Source: Methylobacillus sp.
GTDB taxonomy: Bacteria; Pseudomonadota; Gammaproteobacteria; Burkholderiales; Methylophilaceae
Reading direction: 5' to 3'
Assembly (NCBI GenBank): GCA_018607785.1
Contig: JABBAU010000051.1
Coordinates: 1-40,245, forward strand
Length of the DNA: 40,245 bases
Shown here: positions 18,634 through 29,108 of the stretch, piece after piece
Numbering within the stretch: the stretch's first letter is position 1
How the letters are laid out: every line of letters begins with the position of its first letter
Made by a program: the position numbers and the translations under genes
The notes under the pieces: generated by a model
Told to the model about the DNA's origin: nothing
Database searches by the model: none
Seen by the model: the letters and a program-made list of their open reading frames with translations, nothing else

Positions 18634-18674
18634 TGACGTATAGAACAAACAAAAATTCATTTCCAAGACTAAAA

Positions 18675-20213
18675 ATGAAAAAAAATACTTTATTACTGCT
18701 AATTCTTGATGGCTTTGGGCATAAGGATGAGGCTGAATATAATGCCATTTCTCAAGCAAACACCCCAAACTGGGACCTATTACGAAAAAATTATCCAAAT
18801 ACCTTAATAGATGCATCAGAATCTTATGTTGGTCTTCCTGAGGGGCAAATGGGAAATTCTGAAGTTGGGCATCTATGCATTGGGGCAGGCAGAGTTATAA
18901 GCCAAGACCTAGACAGAATTAATGGGTCAATTAATGATGGAAGCTTTTTTTTAAATGAAGTTTTAAACGCAGGTCTAAATAAAGTTTCAATAAATAATAA
19001 TGCATTGCATATTTTTGGACTTTTATCTGATGGGGGAGTTCACAGCCACATAGATCACATACTAGCCTTAGTAAAACACGCAAAAAATCAAAATGTTAAG
19101 AAAGTATTTATTCATACAATTTTGGATGGAAGAGATACGCCTCCAAAATCTGCATCAATGTACATAAAAAAATTAGAAGATTTTTGCAATAAAATAAGTC
19201 TTGGAGAAATTAAAACAGTTTCAGGAAGATTTTATGCTATGGATAGGGACAACAGATGGGAAAGGACAAATTTAGCCTATGATGCAATTGTAAAAGCATC
19301 CTCAAAATATACAGCACCCTCGGCTCAACAAGCACTCGAGAAAGCCTATAAGAGAGATGAGTTTGACGAATTCGTTTATCCTACTTTAATAAAATCTACT
19401 GAAAGTTACACAGGAATTCAGGATAACGATATGGTTGTTTTTATGAATTTTAGATCTGATAGAGCAAGGCAATTAACCAATAGTATTTTAGATGAAGCAT
19501 TTGATAATTTTGAACGTACCTCTTCACCAAAAAATATAGACTACTTTACATTAACTAGCCACGATGAAAGACAAAAAAAATCTCAATGTATATTTAAACC
19601 GATTAATATTAAAAATTCTTTAGGTGAATATGTATCAGCATTAAATAAAACTCAACTTCGTATAGCTGAGACAGAAAAATATCCTCACGTAACTTTTTTC
19701 TTTAATGGAGGTCATGAAGAAAGCTATAAGGGTGAGGATAGAATCTTGATTCCATCACAAAAAGTCAAAACATATGACTTATTACCAGAGATGAGTGCTT
19801 ATCAAATTACAGATAAATTAAATGAGGCAATCATGTCAGAAAATTATGATTTAATTGTTTGTAATTATGCAAATGGAGATATGGTTGGTCATACAGGAAA
19901 TTTAGCTGCTGCAATTGAGGCGATTGAAGTAATTGATAAGTGTATTGGATTAATTTTTAAAACAATTAAAAAGGTTGGAGGGCAGATAATTATTACTGCC
20001 GATCATGGTAACGCAGAAGAAATGATGGATAAAAAAAATCAACAAAAGCATACTCAACACACAATCAATAAAGTGCCATTCTTATATGTAGGCAAGCAAA
20101 TTAAAAAAATTAAAGACGGGGGGACTCTTGCAGATATAGCACCTACCATCCTTGAGTTAATGGGCGAGAGAAAACCAAAAGAAATGACTGGAAAAAATTT
20201 AATTGAATCATAA
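18675..20213 (+). CDS. gpmI: Phosphoglycerate mutase, 2,3-bisphosphoglycerate-independent
   Basis: GpmI interconverts 3- and 2-phosphoglycerate in glycolysis and gluconeogenesis with a two-manganese active site. The product of 512 residues starts LLLLILDGFGHKDEAEYNAI. It has the catalytic serine in EGQMGNSEVGHLCIGAGR, DGRDTPPKSA, GRFYAMDRDNRWER, FMNFRSDRARQL, CNYANGDMVGHTG and ITADHGNAEEM, all diagnostic. ATG at 18675 is chosen because it is directly before the conserved start; an earlier in-frame start at 18633 would lie in the promoter. Its end overlaps the next gene by 11 bases. Confidence 0.96.
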   Translation: MKKNTLLLLILDGFGHKDEAEYNAISQANTPNWDLLRKNYPNTLIDASESYVGLPEGQMGNSEVGHLCIGAGRVISQDLDRINGSINDGSFFLNEVLNAGLNKVSINNNALHIFGLLSDGGVHSHIDHILALVKHAKNQNVKKVFIHTILDGRDTPPKSASMYIKKLEDFCNKISLGEIKTVSGRFYAMDRDNRWERTNLAYDAIVKASSKYTAPSAQQALEKAYKRDEFDEFVYPTLIKSTESYTGIQDNDMVVFMNFRSDRARQLTNSILDEAFDNFERTSSPKNIDYFTLTSHDERQKKSQCIFKPINIKNSLGEYVSALNKTQLRIAETEKYPHVTFFFNGGHEESYKGEDRILIPSQKVKTYDLLPEMSAYQITDKLNEAIMSENYDLIVCNYANGDMVGHTGNLAAAIEAIEVIDKCIGLIFKTIKKVGGQIIITADHGNAEEMMDKKNQQKHTQHTINKVPFLYVGKQIKKIKDGGTLADIAPTILELMGERKPKEMTGKNLIES

Positions 20214-21411
20214 TTACTTCTATAAGTTTAAAAAAATACTCCTCACTCTTATGTTTTTAATCATTTCGTTTTCACTTGGAGCGGGTGAAACAGACGACGC
20301 TAAAAACAACCTAACTGAAATAAAAAAACAAATTAATTTAATTGATAAAGAGATAAAAAAAAATTCAAAAGTTAAAAAAGGATTAAACAAATCACTAAAA
20401 AAACATGAGAAAGAAATAAGTGCAGCAAAAAAAGAAATTTATAAAGTAAAAAAGAAGCAAAAAGCAAACAAAAAGAAATTAGCCAAACTTAACAAAAAAT
20501 TAAAAAAATTAGAAGCGGAAATGAATGAAAGAAAAAAGTTACAAAATGAAATACTCTATCAATCTTATATAAAACCAAAACCAGGCTACTTACAATTATT
20601 CCTTGAAGGGGAAAATCCAAACGAAGTATCTAGGCAAGTTAACTATATTGGATTTCTCACCAAAGCACAAAATGAAAATATTCTTGAGATTAATAAAACT
20701 AAAGAAAAAATCACAGCAACAAAAAAATCAACAAAAAAAATTCTTAAATCTGTCTCTAAATTAAGAAAAGAAAAAGAAAAGAATGCAAAGAAATTAGAGA
20801 AAAAGAAAAAGGCCAAGAAAATAACTTTAAACAAAATTACAAAAAAACTTAAATCACAAAAAAGTAAGAAACTTAAGTTAGAACAAGATGAAAAAAAATT
20901 AACTTCTCTAGTAAAAAATTTAATGTTAAAGCTTAAAGCTGAAGAAAAAAGAAGAAAGGCTGAAAAAAAAGATATTATCGATGATAAAAAAGTTGTTGAT
21001 ATAAAAGCTTATAAAGTAAATTTTGCAAAACTTAAAAAGAAACTCAATCTGCCTGTTAAAGGAAAAGTTGTCTATAAGTATAATTCAAAGAGATGGGATA
21101 CAGGAACCAGATGGAAAGGTCTTTTCATAAAGGCTGAAGAGGGTTCAAATGTAAAGTCTGTTGCCTCTGGTCAAGTTGTTTTTTCTGACTGGTTAAGAGG
21201 ATTTGGAAATATTATCATTATTGATCATGGAAAAAATTATATGAGCCTTTATGGTAATAATGATTCACTTTTAAAACAAAAAGGTGATTACATTAAAGGC
21301 GGGGAAGTCATCGCATTATCCGGTAATAGTGGTGGGAATAAATACAATGGTCTTTATTATGAATTAAGGCACAATGGAAAACCTTTCAATCCCCTTAAAT
21401 GGACTAAATAA
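20203..21411 (+). CDS. envC: EnvC-like murein hydrolase activator (degenerate LytM domain)
   Basis: A secreted protein of 402 residues: signal peptide (hydrophobic residues about 10-26), a very lysine-rich coiled coil (about 30-255), and a C-terminal M23/LytM domain (about 275-402). Active M23 peptidases use His-x3-Asp and His-x-His zinc ligands. Here the usual YGH is YGN (LYGNND) and the HxH strand is LYYELR, so the domain should not bind zinc. That is the pattern of EnvC, which activates cell-wall amidases during division rather than cutting wall itself. The start is TTG at 20203, overlapping gpmI by 11 bases. The gpmI-envC order is common in Betaproteobacteria. The amidase partner is not in the window. 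Confidence 0.88.
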   Translation: MNHNYFYKFKKILLTLMFLIISFSLGAGETDDAKNNLTEIKKQINLIDKEIKKNSKVKKGLNKSLKKHEKEISAAKKEIYKVKKKQKANKKKLAKLNKKLKKLEAEMNERKKLQNEILYQSYIKPKPGYLQLFLEGENPNEVSRQVNYIGFLTKAQNENILEINKTKEKITATKKSTKKILKSVSKLRKEKEKNAKKLEKKKKAKKITLNKITKKLKSQKSKKLKLEQDEKKLTSLVKNLMLKLKAEEKRRKAEKKDIIDDKKVVDIKAYKVNFAKLKKKLNLPVKGKVVYKYNSKRWDTGTRWKGLFIKAEEGSNVKSVASGQVVFSDWLRGFGNIIIIDHGKNYMSLYGNNDSLLKQKGDYIKGGEVIALSGNSGGNKYNGLYYELRHNGKPFNPLKWTK

Positions 21412-21413
21412 AT

Positions 21414-21833
21414 CTACTCACCAATAAAATGTAAGTCGACACATCGATTAAAACTTCCAAATCGATGTTCATATAAAAAAATTCCTTGCCAAGTTCCTAA
21501 GTTTAATTTTTTATTTCTGACAGAGAAAGATAAATTTGTTTGTGTAAGTGCAGTCCGTATATGCGCAGACATGTCATCTGGCCCCTCTGAAGTATGACTA
21601 TATGATTCATCTCCATCAATAACTAACTTTGATAAGAAATTTTCCAGATCATATAAAACATCAGAATCATAATTTTCATTTACCAAAAGGCTTGCGGATG
21701 TGTGTTTAATATTTAATGTCAATAAGCCTGATTTAATTTCTTCCGACTCAATCCAATCTATAATTTTAGGAGTGATATCATAAAGCCTTCGTCCACTTGT
21801 TAATTCTGATATTTTTCCAAAAATCTGAATCAA
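21414..21833 (-). CDS. yjbQ: UPF0047 family protein, YjbQ-like
   Basis: A 139-residue member of the YjbQ/UPF0047 family, conserved but of uncertain function (weak thiamine phosphate synthase activity has been described for E. coli YjbQ). Family motifs are present: LTLNIKHTSASLLVNEN, YSHTSEGPDDMSAHIRTAL, and LGTWQGIFLYEHR. The start is TTG at 21833 in a TTGA overlap with the lspA stop, preceded by a purine-rich ribosome-binding site. It converges on envC with only two bases between the stops. Confidence 0.88.
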   Translation of the reverse strand: MIQIFGKISELTSGRRLYDITPKIIDWIESEEIKSGLLTLNIKHTSASLLVNENYDSDVLYDLENFLSKLVIDGDESYSHTSEGPDDMSAHIRTALTQTNLSFSVRNKKLNLGTWQGIFLYEHRFGSFNRCVDLHFIGE

Positions 21834-22309
21834 ACCTTCCCCTTCAGCTTCAGATTTTTATAATTTTTAAAGGACCCATAAAGAAATAGTAATATACCGA
21901 TCGAAATTGCACTGTCCGCAATATTAAATGCTGGCCAATAAAATTGCCCCACATTTAAATAAATAAAATCAATAACATAGCCATAAAATACTCTATCATA
22001 AAGATTACCAAAAGCTCCTCCAAGAATCAGGATAAGACCTAATACAACTGGCATATTTTTTTTATTTTGGTTAATTAGGAATGGTATGTAAAAAATAGCA
22101 AATATTGAAACGGTAATTAAAAAATATCTTTGCCATCCTGCTTGATCACTCAAAAAGTTAAATGCTGCGCCTGAATTTTGAAAATGTACAAAACTAAAAA
22201 AAGAATTTACCTCAATTCTTTCTCCATATGGAATGACTTTTTGAACATGATTTTTAGTTAGAATATCTAATATAAAAATAAGTGCACTTATTAGATATAG
22301 TTTAAGCAT
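21830..22309 (-). CDS. lspA: Lipoprotein signal peptidase (signal peptidase II)
   Basis: LspA cuts the signal peptide from prolipoproteins such as LptE after lipid attachment. The product of about 159 residues has four membrane segments and the family motifs [32 protein letters not shown] (first catalytic Asp) and [11 protein letters not shown] (second catalytic Asp). ATG at 22309, nine bases after a GGTGAAG ribosome-binding site, is preferred over GTG at 22324, whose ribosome-binding site would be too close. It overlaps the ileS end by eight bases. ileS-lspA is conserved; the usual downstream ispH is not here. Confidence 0.94.
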   Translation of the reverse strand: MLKLYLISALIFILDILTKNHVQKVIPYGERIEVNSFFSFVHFQNSGAAFNFLSDQAGWQRYFLITVSIFAIFYIPFLINQNKKNMPVVLGLILILGGAFGNLYDRVFYGYVIDFIYLNVGQFYWPAFNIADSAISIGILLFLYGSFKNYKNLKLKGKV

Positions 22310-25070
22310 AAAGTCTTGCTTCACCTTCCTTGAAAAGGTTATTTATGCATCTACTGCATAATTCTTTATGTTGGTCATCATGACTAACGTCCTCACAGTA
22401 GTGCCAACATCTCTCACATTTCTTATACTGGCTTTTATTTACCTTGATTTCAAGTTTATTGCCTTCCTTTAAACTAACTTTTGAGACAATAAAAATAAAC
22501 TTCAATTCTTTTTCGAATACCTTTAAGCTTTTATAAGTTTCTGAAGGCGCATTAATTTCAATTTCAGACTGAAGCGATGATCCCACATTGCCCTTTTCCC
22601 TGAGCTCTTCAATTTTTTTGTTAACTAGCCCTCTAATTTCTAAAATATTATTCCAATCACTCACTTCTTTATCTTGAATCAAATTTTTTGGAAATTGATA
22701 CCAATTTTCTATAAAAATATTTTTTTTATTTTTTTTGAATATCACTTCAAAGGCTTCATGAGCTGTAAAACTTAAAATCGGAGCCATTATCCTGATCAAA
22801 GACTGTGTAATGTGGAATAATGCACTTTGTGCAGATCGACGCCCATGCGAGCTTTCTTTCATTGTGTAAAGTCTGTCTTTAATTACATCTAAATAAAAAC
22901 CTCCCAAATCTTCTGAGCAGTAAGAAACAAATTTTTGTACTCCTAAATAAAAATTAAATGCATCATAATCTTTAATTATTGATTCTTGAAGAATCTTAGA
23001 TTGATACAAAGCATATCTATCAATAAACAACATTTTTTCTGGTGCCATTATTTCTTTTTCTTTATCTATATCCTCAATATTAGAAATAAGGAATCTTAAG
23101 GTATTTCTTATTCTTCTGTAACTATCCGCGACTCTTTTCATAATTTCATCGGAAATATTAAGCTCTCCAGAGTAGTCAGTTGAAGCAACCCATAACCTCA
23201 AAATATCTGCTCCATATTGATTAATAATTTTTTGAGGTGATATTACATTTCCCTTAGACTTACTCATTTTATGACCTTCACCATCAACTACAAACCCATG
23301 AGTCAATAACCCTTTAAATGGAGCTTCACTACTGATTGCACATCCAGTAAGAAGGCTTGATTGAAACCAACCTCTATGTTGATCAGAACCTTCAAGATAT
23401 AGGTCTGCAGGATAACTTAACTCTTCTCTATCTTTAATTACAGACTGATGAGTTGTTCCAGAATCAAACCATACATCTAATGTATCAGTTGATTTAATAT
23501 AATCTGAAGCATCATCACCTAGAATATCATCAAGATCTAGATCAAACCAAGCGTCCATCCCATCCTTTTCAACCTTATTTGCAATCTCTTCAAAAAATGA
23601 AAGTGTATTAGCATGTGGTAAATTTGTTTTCTTATTTAAAAATATGGGTATTGGTACACCCCACGACCTTTGTCTGGAAATACACCAATCTGGCCTCTTT
23701 TCAATCATAGATTTTAGCCTTCCCTCACCCCAATTTGGAAAGAAACTGGTTTTGTTAATTTCTTCCTCAGCTTGATTACGTAAGGTATGGTTTTTTTTAT
23801 TTTTCTCATCCATTCCAATAAACCATTGCTCTGTCGCTCTAAAAATAATTGGTGTTTTATGTCGCCAACAATGAGGATAACTATGGGTAAACTTTTCTAT
23901 GGATATGAGTGATTTTTTTGCCTCAAGTATCTCAATAATTTTTTTATTTGCATCCCAAACATTAAGAGATCCAACTATATCTGTATCTTTTAAAAACTTT
24001 CCGTCCTTGTCTACAGGGCTTTCAACAGGAAGGTCGTAACGACTGCCTACTACATAATCATCCACACCATGAGCTGGTGCAGTATGGACTAAACCTGTTC
24101 CAGATTCTGTTGTGACGTGTGAACCACATATTATTGGCACATTTTTTTCTTTGAATGGGTGACGGCATTGAACATTTTCAAGTGCTTCTCCGATACAGGA
24201 GGCTTTGAGGCTGCCTTCGAGTTTATATGATAATAACTTTTCTTTTGCTAGCTCAGTTGAGAGGATAAACGCTTTATCTTCAATTTCGTATAATCCATAC
24301 TGAAGTTTTGGATTTACGCTAATTGCTTCATTCGCCGGAAGAGTCCATGGAGTAGTTGTCCAAATAACCGCAAAAATATCTTTATTAATTTTGTAATTAA
24401 AAATATTTTCTATGACTGCTTTATCAATACACTTAAATGCCACATCTATTGCTGTAGATTTTTTATCCTCATATTCTACCTCAGCCTCAGCTAGGGCAGA
24501 CCCACAATCAGTACACCAATTGACTGGCTTACCGCCTTGATATAAATATCCATTGTCATAAATTTTTGCTAGTGATCTTATGATGTTTGCTTCAATTTTA
24601 AAATCCATCGTAAGATATGGCCTATCCCATTCCGCAAATACACCTAATCTCTTGAAATCTTTCTTTTGATTTTCTACCTGCTCCTTTGCATAAGCTCTAC
24701 AAAGCCTTCTAAATTCTTTTGGGTTTAAATTTTTCCCATATTCTTTTTCAATGACCAACTCTATGGGTAAACCATGACAATCCCACCCAGGCACAAAGGG
24801 AACATCAAAGCCAGAAAAAGTTTTTGATTTAATTATGAAATCTTTTAATATTTTATTGACTGCATGACCAATATGAATATTACCATTCGCATAAGGAGGA
24901 CCATCATGAAGAATATATTTCTTCATCCCCCGTCTAGCTTTTCTTATGGAGTCATAGATTTTTCTATCTTCTAGGCTCTTTAGCCAATCAGGTTCTCTTT
25001 TCGCAAGATTACCTCTCATTGGAAAACTAGTTTCAGGGAGATTAAGTTTATATTTATTAATTTCGGTCAT
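22302..25070 (-). CDS. ileS: Isoleucyl-tRNA synthetase
   Basis: Charges tRNA-Ile and edits mischarged valine. This class Ia synthetase of 922 residues has HIGH in [18 protein letters not shown] (about residue 57-74), the editing domain with [23 protein letters not shown], and the KMSKS loop [17 protein letters not shown] (about 600-616). It ends with a zinc finger CERCWHYC followed about 15 residues later by CSRC. Length is normal for the proteobacterial enzyme. The ATG overlaps the ribF stop by one base (TAATG), so ribF, ileS and lspA are probably translated from one message. Confidence 0.97.
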   Translation of the reverse strand: MTEINKYKLNLPETSFPMRGNLAKREPDWLKSLEDRKIYDSIRKARRGMKKYILHDGPPYANGNIHIGHAVNKILKDFIIKSKTFSGFDVPFVPGWDCHGLPIELVIEKEYGKNLNPKEFRRLCRAYAKEQVENQKKDFKRLGVFAEWDRPYLTMDFKIEANIIRSLAKIYDNGYLYQGGKPVNWCTDCGSALAEAEVEYEDKKSTAIDVAFKCIDKAVIENIFNYKINKDIFAVIWTTTPWTLPANEAISVNPKLQYGLYEIEDKAFILSTELAKEKLLSYKLEGSLKASCIGEALENVQCRHPFKEKNVPIICGSHVTTESGTGLVHTAPAHGVDDYVVGSRYDLPVESPVDKDGKFLKDTDIVGSLNVWDANKKIIEILEAKKSLISIEKFTHSYPHCWRHKTPIIFRATEQWFIGMDEKNKKNHTLRNQAEEEINKTSFFPNWGEGRLKSMIEKRPDWCISRQRSWGVPIPIFLNKKTNLPHANTLSFFEEIANKVEKDGMDAWFDLDLDDILGDDASDYIKSTDTLDVWFDSGTTHQSVIKDREELSYPADLYLEGSDQHRGWFQSSLLTGCAISSEAPFKGLLTHGFVVDGEGHKMSKSKGNVISPQKIINQYGADILRLWVASTDYSGELNISDEIMKRVADSYRRIRNTLRFLISNIEDIDKEKEIMAPEKMLFIDRYALYQSKILQESIIKDYDAFNFYLGVQKFVSYCSEDLGGFYLDVIKDRLYTMKESSHGRRSAQSALFHITQSLIRIMAPILSFTAHEAFEVIFKKNKKNIFIENWYQFPKNLIQDKEVSDWNNILEIRGLVNKKIEELREKGNVGSSLQSEIEINAPSETYKSLKVFEKELKFIFIVSKVSLKEGNKLEIKVNKSQYKKCERCWHYCEDVSHDDQHKELCSRCINNLFKEGEARLYA

Positions 25071-25966
25071 TAATTTTGTTTATCAAAAAAAAGTTTTGCA
25101 TTTTTAATATCTTCTACAATTTGTTCTTTTAGTTTTTCCACTGAGGAAAACTTTATTTCACCTCTTAATTTTTTCAAAAAATCTATGCTTATGTGTTGCC
25201 CATAAAGATCTGAGGAAAAATTTAAAAAATGTACTTCAAGGTGCAATTTTTTATCCCCTTCAAAAGTAGGACGAAAACCTAAATTGGCAACACCAAAGTA
25301 TTTGTCAGATTTTACAGCAAAGACACCACTTAATGGAGGTCGATTATGCTTCATATGGATATTTGCAGTTGGAAAACCAATTTCTCTTCCTCTTTTTTCA
25401 CCGTGAATAACTTTTCCAGAAATTGAGTAAGGTCTTCCAATAAACTGATTTGCCTCCTCAAGATTATCATGAGCTAAAAACTGCCTTATTAAAGTACTTG
25501 AAACCCTATTACTATTCATGATGACTTTATTCTGGATATTCATTTTGATATCGTTATCTGATAAGTCTTTTAAGCTTCCTTCTCTCCCTTTTCCAAAACA
25601 AAAGTCTTCGCCAACAACAATTTCTTTTACTTTTAAATTTTTAACTAAAATTTTTATAAATGCCTCTTTACTGAGCTGTGAAAATTTTTGATTAAATTTA
25701 ACAATATGAACTCGATCAAAGCCTATTTTGTAAAAAAATTCTATTTTTTCTCTCAAACTTGAAATACGTGTTTGTATATTATCTGGAGAGAAGAAGTCTT
25801 TAGGATTGGGTTCAAAAGTCATCACTGCACTTTGTAACCCTAAATTAGATGCTCTTTTTTTTACTTCCTTTAATAAAGCCTGATGGCCCAAATGTATTCC
25901 ATCAAAATTACCTATTGTAATTACGCAAGGAGGTTGCTCACAATTTAAATCTCTTACTATAATCAC
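25070..25966 (-). CDS. ribF: Bifunctional riboflavin kinase / FAD synthetase
   Basis: RibF makes FMN from riboflavin and then FAD. The 298-residue protein has an N-terminal nucleotidyltransferase domain with [28 protein letters not shown] and [14 protein letters not shown]. The C-terminal flavokinase domain shows [20 protein letters not shown] and [12 protein letters not shown]. The start is GTG at 25966, overlapping the murJ stop by four bases (GTGA). The order murJ-ribF-ileS-lspA is a well-known proteobacterial cluster. Confidence 0.96.
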   Translation of the reverse strand: MIIVRDLNCEQPPCVITIGNFDGIHLGHQALLKEVKKRASNLGLQSAVMTFEPNPKDFFSPDNIQTRISSLREKIEFFYKIGFDRVHIVKFNQKFSQLSKEAFIKILVKNLKVKEIVVGEDFCFGKGREGSLKDLSDNDIKMNIQNKVIMNSNRVSSTLIRQFLAHDNLEEANQFIGRPYSISGKVIHGEKRGREIGFPTANIHMKHNRPPLSGVFAVKSDKYFGVANLGFRPTFEGDKKLHLEVHFLNFSSDLYGQHISIDFLKKLRGEIKFSSVEKLKEQIVEDIKNAKLFFDKQN

Positions 25967-27507
25967 AACGAATTAAGGGTCTTTTTAAAAAAACCGTTAA
26001 AATCAAAGCCTAATAATCTTAGGCTTGTGAAATAAATAATTCCACTAATTAGGATTATGAATATTAAATTACCTAATCTTTCTAAAAATGAATAATCTAC
26101 CCACTCCTCGAAAGTCCCCCGGAGGAAAAATAAACTAATAACCATTAAACTCAACGAAATAAGTATTTTAAAAAGAAATCTTCCCCAATCATGGTTTAAT
26201 TTAAAAACTTTCTCCTTCCTTAAATAATAAAACAATAAACCAGCATTAATGCATGCTGCTAAACCAATCGCTAGAGCAAGCCCCGCATGTTTTAAATAGC
26301 CTACGAATAATAAATTCATAACCTGAGTACAAAATAAAGTAAAAATTGCAATTTTTACTGGCGTTTTAATATTTTGTTGCGCATAAAAAGCTGGGGCTAA
26401 AATTTTAATTAAAATTAAACCTACCAATCCAATACTATAGGCAAGAAGCGCTGTTTGAGTCATCAAAATATCATATTCAGTAAATGCACCATAGAAAAAA
26501 AGAGTCGTAATTAAGGGTACTCCAAGCATTGCTAGACCTACCGCTGCAGGTGCAGCTAACAAAATACCTAATTTTAGTGCCCAATTAATTAATTCAGAAT
26601 ACTCAGATTTATTTTTATTCGATAAACTTTTAGATAAGCTTGGCAAAAGCATGGTACTTAAGGCTACACCTAAAATTCCTGCAGGAAACTCAAGTAATCT
26701 ATCTGCATAATAAAGCCAAGAAATGCTTCCCACAGATAAAAATGAAGCAAAGATTGTATTGATAAGAAGTGAAATCTGAGCAACAGAAACACCCAATATA
26801 GATGGGCCCATTAATTTTAATACCCTCCAAACACCTGCATCTTTAAAATTAAAATCTAGTTTTGGTATACAGCCTATCTGTTTTAAAAATGGAATTTGAA
26901 AGATTAATTGAAAAATACCACCAAAGAAAACTGACCAAGCGAGAACATAAGCTGGCTCACTAAAAAATTCAGCGAAATATAATGCACCAATAATAAAAGA
27001 GATATTTAACCAAACAGGGGTGAAAGCCGGAACGATAAACTTACCAAATGTATTTAGGATACCTCCTGCCATAGAAACAAGAGAAATAAAAAATATATAA
27101 GGAAATGTAATTTTTAGTAAATCTACAGTTAAATTGTATTTTTCAGGATTGGATACAAACCCAGGTGCTGTTATATAAATTATCCATGGTGCCCCAAAGA
27201 TTCCTAAGATTGTAATCAAAACAAGGAACAGGCCTAATAGGGTAGAAATTTTATTTACGAAGGCTCTTACCTCGAGTGATGAGTTTTGTGTCTTATACTC
27301 GGTTAATATGGGAACGAAGGCTTGGGTAAACGCGCCTTCAGCAGATATTCTTCTTAATAAATTTGGAATTTTAAATGCAACAAAGAATGCATCACTAGCA
27401 AGCCCAGCTCCAAAAATTCTTGCAATAACTGTATCCCTAATAAACCCAAGGATTCTTGATATTGTTGTCATTCCCCCAATACCAAAGAATGTTTTAAATA
27501 AGTTCAT
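25963..27507 (-). CDS. murJ: Lipid II flippase MurJ
   Basis: MurJ moves the peptidoglycan precursor lipid II across the inner membrane. The product of about 514 residues is hydrophobic throughout, with roughly 14 membrane segments. It starts with the family sequence ISRILGFIRDTVIARIFGAG and FKIPNLLRRISAEGAFTQAF, and has APGF and FYAQQNIKTPVKIA. ATG at 27507 matches the usual MNL- start; TTG two codons earlier is less likely. It diverges from rpsT and is the first gene of the murJ-ribF-ileS-lspA-yjbQ run. The murJ promoter was not resolved. Confidence 0.95.
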   Translation of the reverse strand: MNLFKTFFGIGGMTTISRILGFIRDTVIARIFGAGLASDAFFVAFKIPNLLRRISAEGAFTQAFVPILTEYKTQNSSLEVRAFVNKISTLLGLFLVLITILGIFGAPWIIYITAPGFVSNPEKYNLTVDLLKITFPYIFFISLVSMAGGILNTFGKFIVPAFTPVWLNISFIIGALYFAEFFSEPAYVLAWSVFFGGIFQLIFQIPFLKQIGCIPKLDFNFKDAGVWRVLKLMGPSILGVSVAQISLLINTIFASFLSVGSISWLYYADRLLEFPAGILGVALSTMLLPSLSKSLSNKNKSEYSELINWALKLGILLAAPAAVGLAMLGVPLITTLFFYGAFTEYDILMTQTALLAYSIGLVGLILIKILAPAFYAQQNIKTPVKIAIFTLFCTQVMNLLFVGYLKHAGLALAIGLAACINAGLLFYYLRKEKVFKLNHDWGRFLFKILISLSLMVISLFFLRGTFEEWVDYSFLERLGNLIFIILISGIIYFTSLRLLGFDFNGFFKKTLNSL

Positions 27508-27617
27508 AGGCAACTATTTTTTATTTAGATTCTGATGATTTTATCACGGTAACAGAACCAATTTTATTATGTTCAATCAATTATTTAGCCAAATTTATGA
27601 AATTCATTCAAATAAAC

Positions 27618-27646
27618 TTGTATCAAGCTAATAAAATAGATAGAAT
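27618..27646 (+). promoter_or_regulatory. Sigma-70 promoter of rpsT
   Basis: TTGTAT (27618-27623) and TAGAAT (27641-27646) are separated by exactly 17 bases, 35 bases upstream of the rpsT start. This gives a short leader with the ribosome-binding site AAGGAA. The rest of the 27508-27680 gap, including the murJ side, is AT-rich with no other feature I can support. Confidence 0.65.
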
Positions 27647-27680
27647 ACACAACTTAAAATTTGTTGTAAGGAAATAGTTC

Positions 27681-27941
27681 ATGGCCAACACGGCACAAAC
27701 AAGAAAGAGAGCAAGGCAAACAGTCAAACAAAGAGCTCATAACACCGGGCTTCGCTCAACACTTAGAACGGCTATTAAGAAAATTAAATTAGCCATTGCT
27801 GGTGGTGATAGCAAGGTCGCAAAAAAAGCTTTTGATGAAAATGTTTCAGTTATAGATAGAATTGCTGATAAAAAAATTATTCATAAAAATAAGGCTGCTC
27901 GACATAAATCTAGACTTAACTCTGCAATCAAATCTATGTAA
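27681..27941 (+). CDS. rpsT: 30S ribosomal protein S20
   Basis: S20 binds 16S rRNA in the small subunit. The 86-residue basic protein starts [20 protein letters not shown], the family start, followed by [13 protein letters not shown], and ends with the conserved [17 protein letters not shown]. It is a single-gene unit divergent from murJ, as in many Proteobacteria, and is preceded by a good promoter and ribosome-binding site. It converges on purK with a 19-base gap in which no clear terminator is seen. Confidence 0.97.
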   Translation: MANTAQTRKRARQTVKQRAHNTGLRSTLRTAIKKIKLAIAGGDSKVAKKAFDENVSVIDRIADKKIIHKNKAARHKSRLNSAIKSM

Positions 27942-27960
27942 TTACTTGATTATTTTATTA

Positions 27961-29103
27961 CTATCGCCATAGTTTAGATCTAATTTCTTCTGCTTTTATA
28001 ATTAAATTCTCAATGTCATCCCCAACGAGCGTTATATGACCCATTTTACGACCTATTCTTGGGGAATCTTTTCCATATAAATGTATGTTTATATCATTAC
28101 CTTCCACTTCCTCAAATTTAGGTTTTTTAATTTCTCCATTCTGTAACCATAAATCGCCTAATAAATTTAACATCACAGCATTTTTTTCTAATCTAATATC
28201 CTCAAGATCTCTCCCTATAAGCGCAAGCACCTGCTGGTCAAATTGACTTACATTACAAGCATCCAAAGAAAAGTGCCCCGAATTATGGGGTCTAGGTGCA
28301 ATCTCATTTACATAAAGCTTATTTTCAGATATAAAAAATTCTACCGCAATCGTTCCTACATAATTAAGATTATTAGCTATATCCAAGGCATAAGCTGTAG
28401 CTTCTTTTTTAAAATCCTCACTAACTCTTGCTGGGACGATAGATAAATCAAGTATACCTGCCTTATGCTGATTTTCTATTACAGGAAATATTTTTGTTAC
28501 CCCATTTAGCGATCTAGACAAGACTACAGAAATCTCTTTATCTAAATCTAATTTCTTCTCTAAAACAAATTCTTTTTCTTTTGAATTGTCAAAAATAGCT
28601 TTAACTTCATTTATGCTATTTACATGAGTTTGGCCTTTCCCATCATATCCAAATTGTGATTGTTTAAGAATTGCTGGAAAAATTTGTGTATCTTTAAACT
28701 CAAGAAAAAACTGATTTGACTTTAAAGGTTCATACGAGCCGATTGGAATCCCAAGTTCTTTAATGTATTTTTTCTCTTCAACTCTTCTTTGGACGATTGA
28801 AATTGCATTTGAATTTGGGTGGGTTCTTACTTTCTGCTCAAGATACTTAATGGTTTCTGAAGGAATATTTTCAAATTCAGTTGATATTGCCATACATTCT
28901 TTGCTCATCAAATCCAGTGCAGCTTGATCAGAAAATGAACTACAAATATGCTTATTTGCAACTTTTCCAGCAGGACTCTTTTGATCAGGGTCAAGAACGG
29001 TAACTTGATATCCCAAGTTTTGGGCAGCAATAACAAAAAATTTTCCTAGTTGACCGCCCCCCAACATACCCAACATAGAAGTTGGTTTTATAACTTTATC
29101 CAT
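27961..29103 (-). CDS. purK: N5-carboxyaminoimidazole ribonucleotide synthase
   Basis: PurK makes N5-CAIR from AIR, bicarbonate and ATP in purine synthesis. The 380-residue ATP-grasp protein begins MLGMLGGGQLGKFFVIAAQN and has VLDPDQKSPAGKVA, LKQSQFGYDGKGQ, the ATP-grasp strand EKKLDLDKEISVVLSRS, and VNEIAPRPHNSGHFSLDAC near the catalytic site. It follows purE by five bases on the minus strand, so the two are one operon. Its end is convergent with rpsT. Confidence 0.96.
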   Translation of the reverse strand: MDKVIKPTSMLGMLGGGQLGKFFVIAAQNLGYQVTVLDPDQKSPAGKVANKHICSSFSDQAALDLMSKECMAISTEFENIPSETIKYLEQKVRTHPNSNAISIVQRRVEEKKYIKELGIPIGSYEPLKSNQFFLEFKDTQIFPAILKQSQFGYDGKGQTHVNSINEVKAIFDNSKEKEFVLEKKLDLDKEISVVLSRSLNGVTKIFPVIENQHKAGILDLSIVPARVSEDFKKEATAYALDIANNLNYVGTIAVEFFISENKLYVNEIAPRPHNSGHFSLDACNVSQFDQQVLALIGRDLEDIRLEKNAVMLNLLGDLWLQNGEIKKPKFEEVEGNDINIHLYGKDSPRIGRKMGHITLVGDDIENLIIKAEEIRSKLWR

Positions 29104-29108
29104 ACTTA

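Noticed and set aside
18633-18674. Longer gpmI frame from 18633
   Set aside because: It would place coding sequence on the promoter. ATG at 18675 directly precedes the conserved LLILDGFG start.
20281-21000. Lysine repeats in envC as a possible DNA repeat array or low-complexity insertion
   Set aside because: The sequence is irregular without a fixed unit and reads as a continuous coiled coil between the signal peptide and LytM domain.
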